A stretch of 64,000 bases of DNA, from assembly GCA_947568835.1 (NCBI GenBank), contig OX387607.1, positions 4,526,001 through 4,590,000 on the forward strand, given 5' to 3'. A model generated the notes under the pieces. That model was not told the origin of the DNA and ran no database searches. It was given only the letters and a program-made list of their open reading frames with translations. The position numbers and the translations under genes are program-made. Source of the DNA: Protonemura montana (Eukaryota; Arthropoda; Insecta; Plecoptera; Nemouridae). This document shows, in pieces, positions 62,491 through 64,000 of the stretch; within the stretch, counting starts at the first letter, position 1, and every line of letters starts with the position of its first letter.

Positions 62491-64000
62491 CTTGTGGACG
62501 AATAACTCGAGAAGAAAATGGGAAAACCATAGAGGGGTGTTTGTAAGCGGTGGTTTGTTTTTTCTTATGGAGAGATTAGTTGTGGTGGTTTCACGTATGT
62601 TTTTTGCGTTCATATGTGTGACCGGGGGACATTGGAGGATTGATTTCCAATAAAAATTGATTCTGACGCGGCAGATTGAGACGTCCTGTTTTAGCGAAAA
62701 GACCAGTCTTGTTATTTTTATCGAGACACAATGTAATGTTTGGACGCCTTTATGTTCATCCATCTGAAAGCTTTGACGAAAACCGAGTGCCCTTCCCGAC
62801 GTGAATTTTTTTAGCCCTATCATAAAACCAATTTGATCAAATATTTTGATGAAAGAAAGACTATGGGGTTAGTGTTAGCAATGGAAAATAATGCTCTATC
62901 ATTCTGTTTTTAATTGCTTTTATTTTTAAACAGAATATTGGTCGCAACGTTCAAAGAGTACAGCGACGAGGTGTACGAATCCATTCAAAAATCTAATTAA
63001 ACAGGCGTTTTTTATTTCGCGCAAGATATCTAATTAACTGTTAGAGCGGGGGACGTTGACGGTGGTGGATGCCATAGCTACCCGATGGCAAAAGAGGCGA
63101 CATGCCGATTGGGAGCGGCCCACGTGTGTGTAAATAATTGCGGGGGTGCGAATGTGTGTACGTTCGTTCGCCCACGCAACGAGAACCCATCAAAGTTCGA
63201 AGGATGCGTCGAATGTGCGTGTGTGTTGCGTGGATTACGAGAAACACATGCAGACTCGACGCAAAGTGAATGCAGACAAGAACGATAAATCGCCAATAAT
63301 AATATAATAGCCTGGTGGTGAACGAGGGGAAATATATGCAACCCTATTATGAATAAATCCTAAAGAGCTGGATGTGGGAAATAATTCTGAGGCTTCATGC
63401 AAATTATTTCAGTGGCGCGGGTCACTGATTGAGTTTGCAGCTTAAGCGATTTACATATTTATGCAAAAGAAGTGGGTTAAACCGCAAAATTATTGGTTTT
63501 TTAAAATTCGATTCTAATTTTAATCGAAAACTGGGCCAGTCACAATTACGCCACGTTGCTCGAGGAATGTGACCGATACCGCACCAGTGTATCGATTGGG
63601 ACAATTTAATTTCGACAGAAATCGTTGAATTCTGACCACGGCTGGCGTCGCGGCGTAAGCAGCCTATTGTATTCAAGATTAAGGCTTCCCTCCTAATTTA
63701 GATTGACCCATATTCACGCGAGACAAGCACGGGACACCGCGTTGTATCAATTCCTTCATACGACGAGCGTGTTAATTATTGGCACTGGCGACGGGGGTTA
63801 TAAATTTAGTCGGCAACATTTTGATAGAGCGTGCTACTGCGCGGTTTGCGTCGTGGAGGAAAGATTTTGAAATAGAACAGTGGACGTTCAGAGTCTAGCG
63901 TTGTCCACGTGGCTGAATGATGCGCTTGTTTTCGAGCTGAATGACAAGAAGATGCTAATTAACTCCAGTATTTTAAATCTTGCAAAATAAGGGATAGCCA
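62491..64000. other. No gene seen at the right edge
   Basis: Mixed composition with a CpG-rich part at about 63040-63260. No supported coding exon, RNA gene or named repeat. Confidence 0.5.

Noticed and set aside
62197-62823. 208-codon open frame on the minus strand
   Set aside because: The middle is glycine/valine repeat read from the CCG/ACG tract, and the flanks show no domain; GC-rich composition explains the lack of stops.

Overview
The window is AT-rich animal nuclear DNA with introns, microsatellites, and many interspersed repeats. Only one protein-coding gene can be supported: a beta-adrenergic-like octopamine receptor on the minus strand, encoded by exons at 9939-10924 and 7041-7362. 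The two exons join in frame into a 435-residue receptor that keeps every hallmark of the family. Octopamine receptors of this type belong to protostome invertebrates. The commonest repeat is a 5S rRNA-derived SINE whose tail contains GTTTAACGACG-type sequence. That would suit a spiralian or another non-insect protostome, but I cannot name the species.

Layout. 1-6.9 kb holds repeats, a tRNA-like element, several GC-rich hairpins and the probable 3' UTR of the receptor. 7.0-10.98 kb is the receptor: stop codon and TM7 in the left exon, a 2,576-base phase-2 intron, then TM1-TM6, the start codon, two upstream ATGs and a good splice acceptor. That acceptor implies at least one non-coding 5' exon further right. 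From 11 kb to the right edge (about 53 kb) I see no convincing coding exon. This stretch may be 5' intron, upstream regulatory DNA, or intergenic DNA.

Repeats dominate the remainder. There are nine dispersed copies of the 5S-derived SINE, some with tandemly amplified 5S heads. A tRNA-derived family has at least four copies; one forms a 70-base inverted repeat, is flanked by a 14-base direct repeat and sits inside a LINE C-terminal remnant. An unnamed repeat occurs three times, one copy interrupted by a 5S SINE. There is a 43-base minisatellite of 14 units, each carrying the palindromic E-box CACGTG, and a 54-base minisatellite. Two GC-rich blocks are bounded by CGACGC repeats, and a CpG-rich segment lies near 62 kb.

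There is no operon-like or multi-gene system here. The observations most worth a second look are the E-box minisatellite, the foldback tRNA-SINE nested in a LINE, the tandem 5S heads, the overlapping out-of-frame upstream ORF on the receptor, and two compact structured elements near 2.2 and 5.5 kb.
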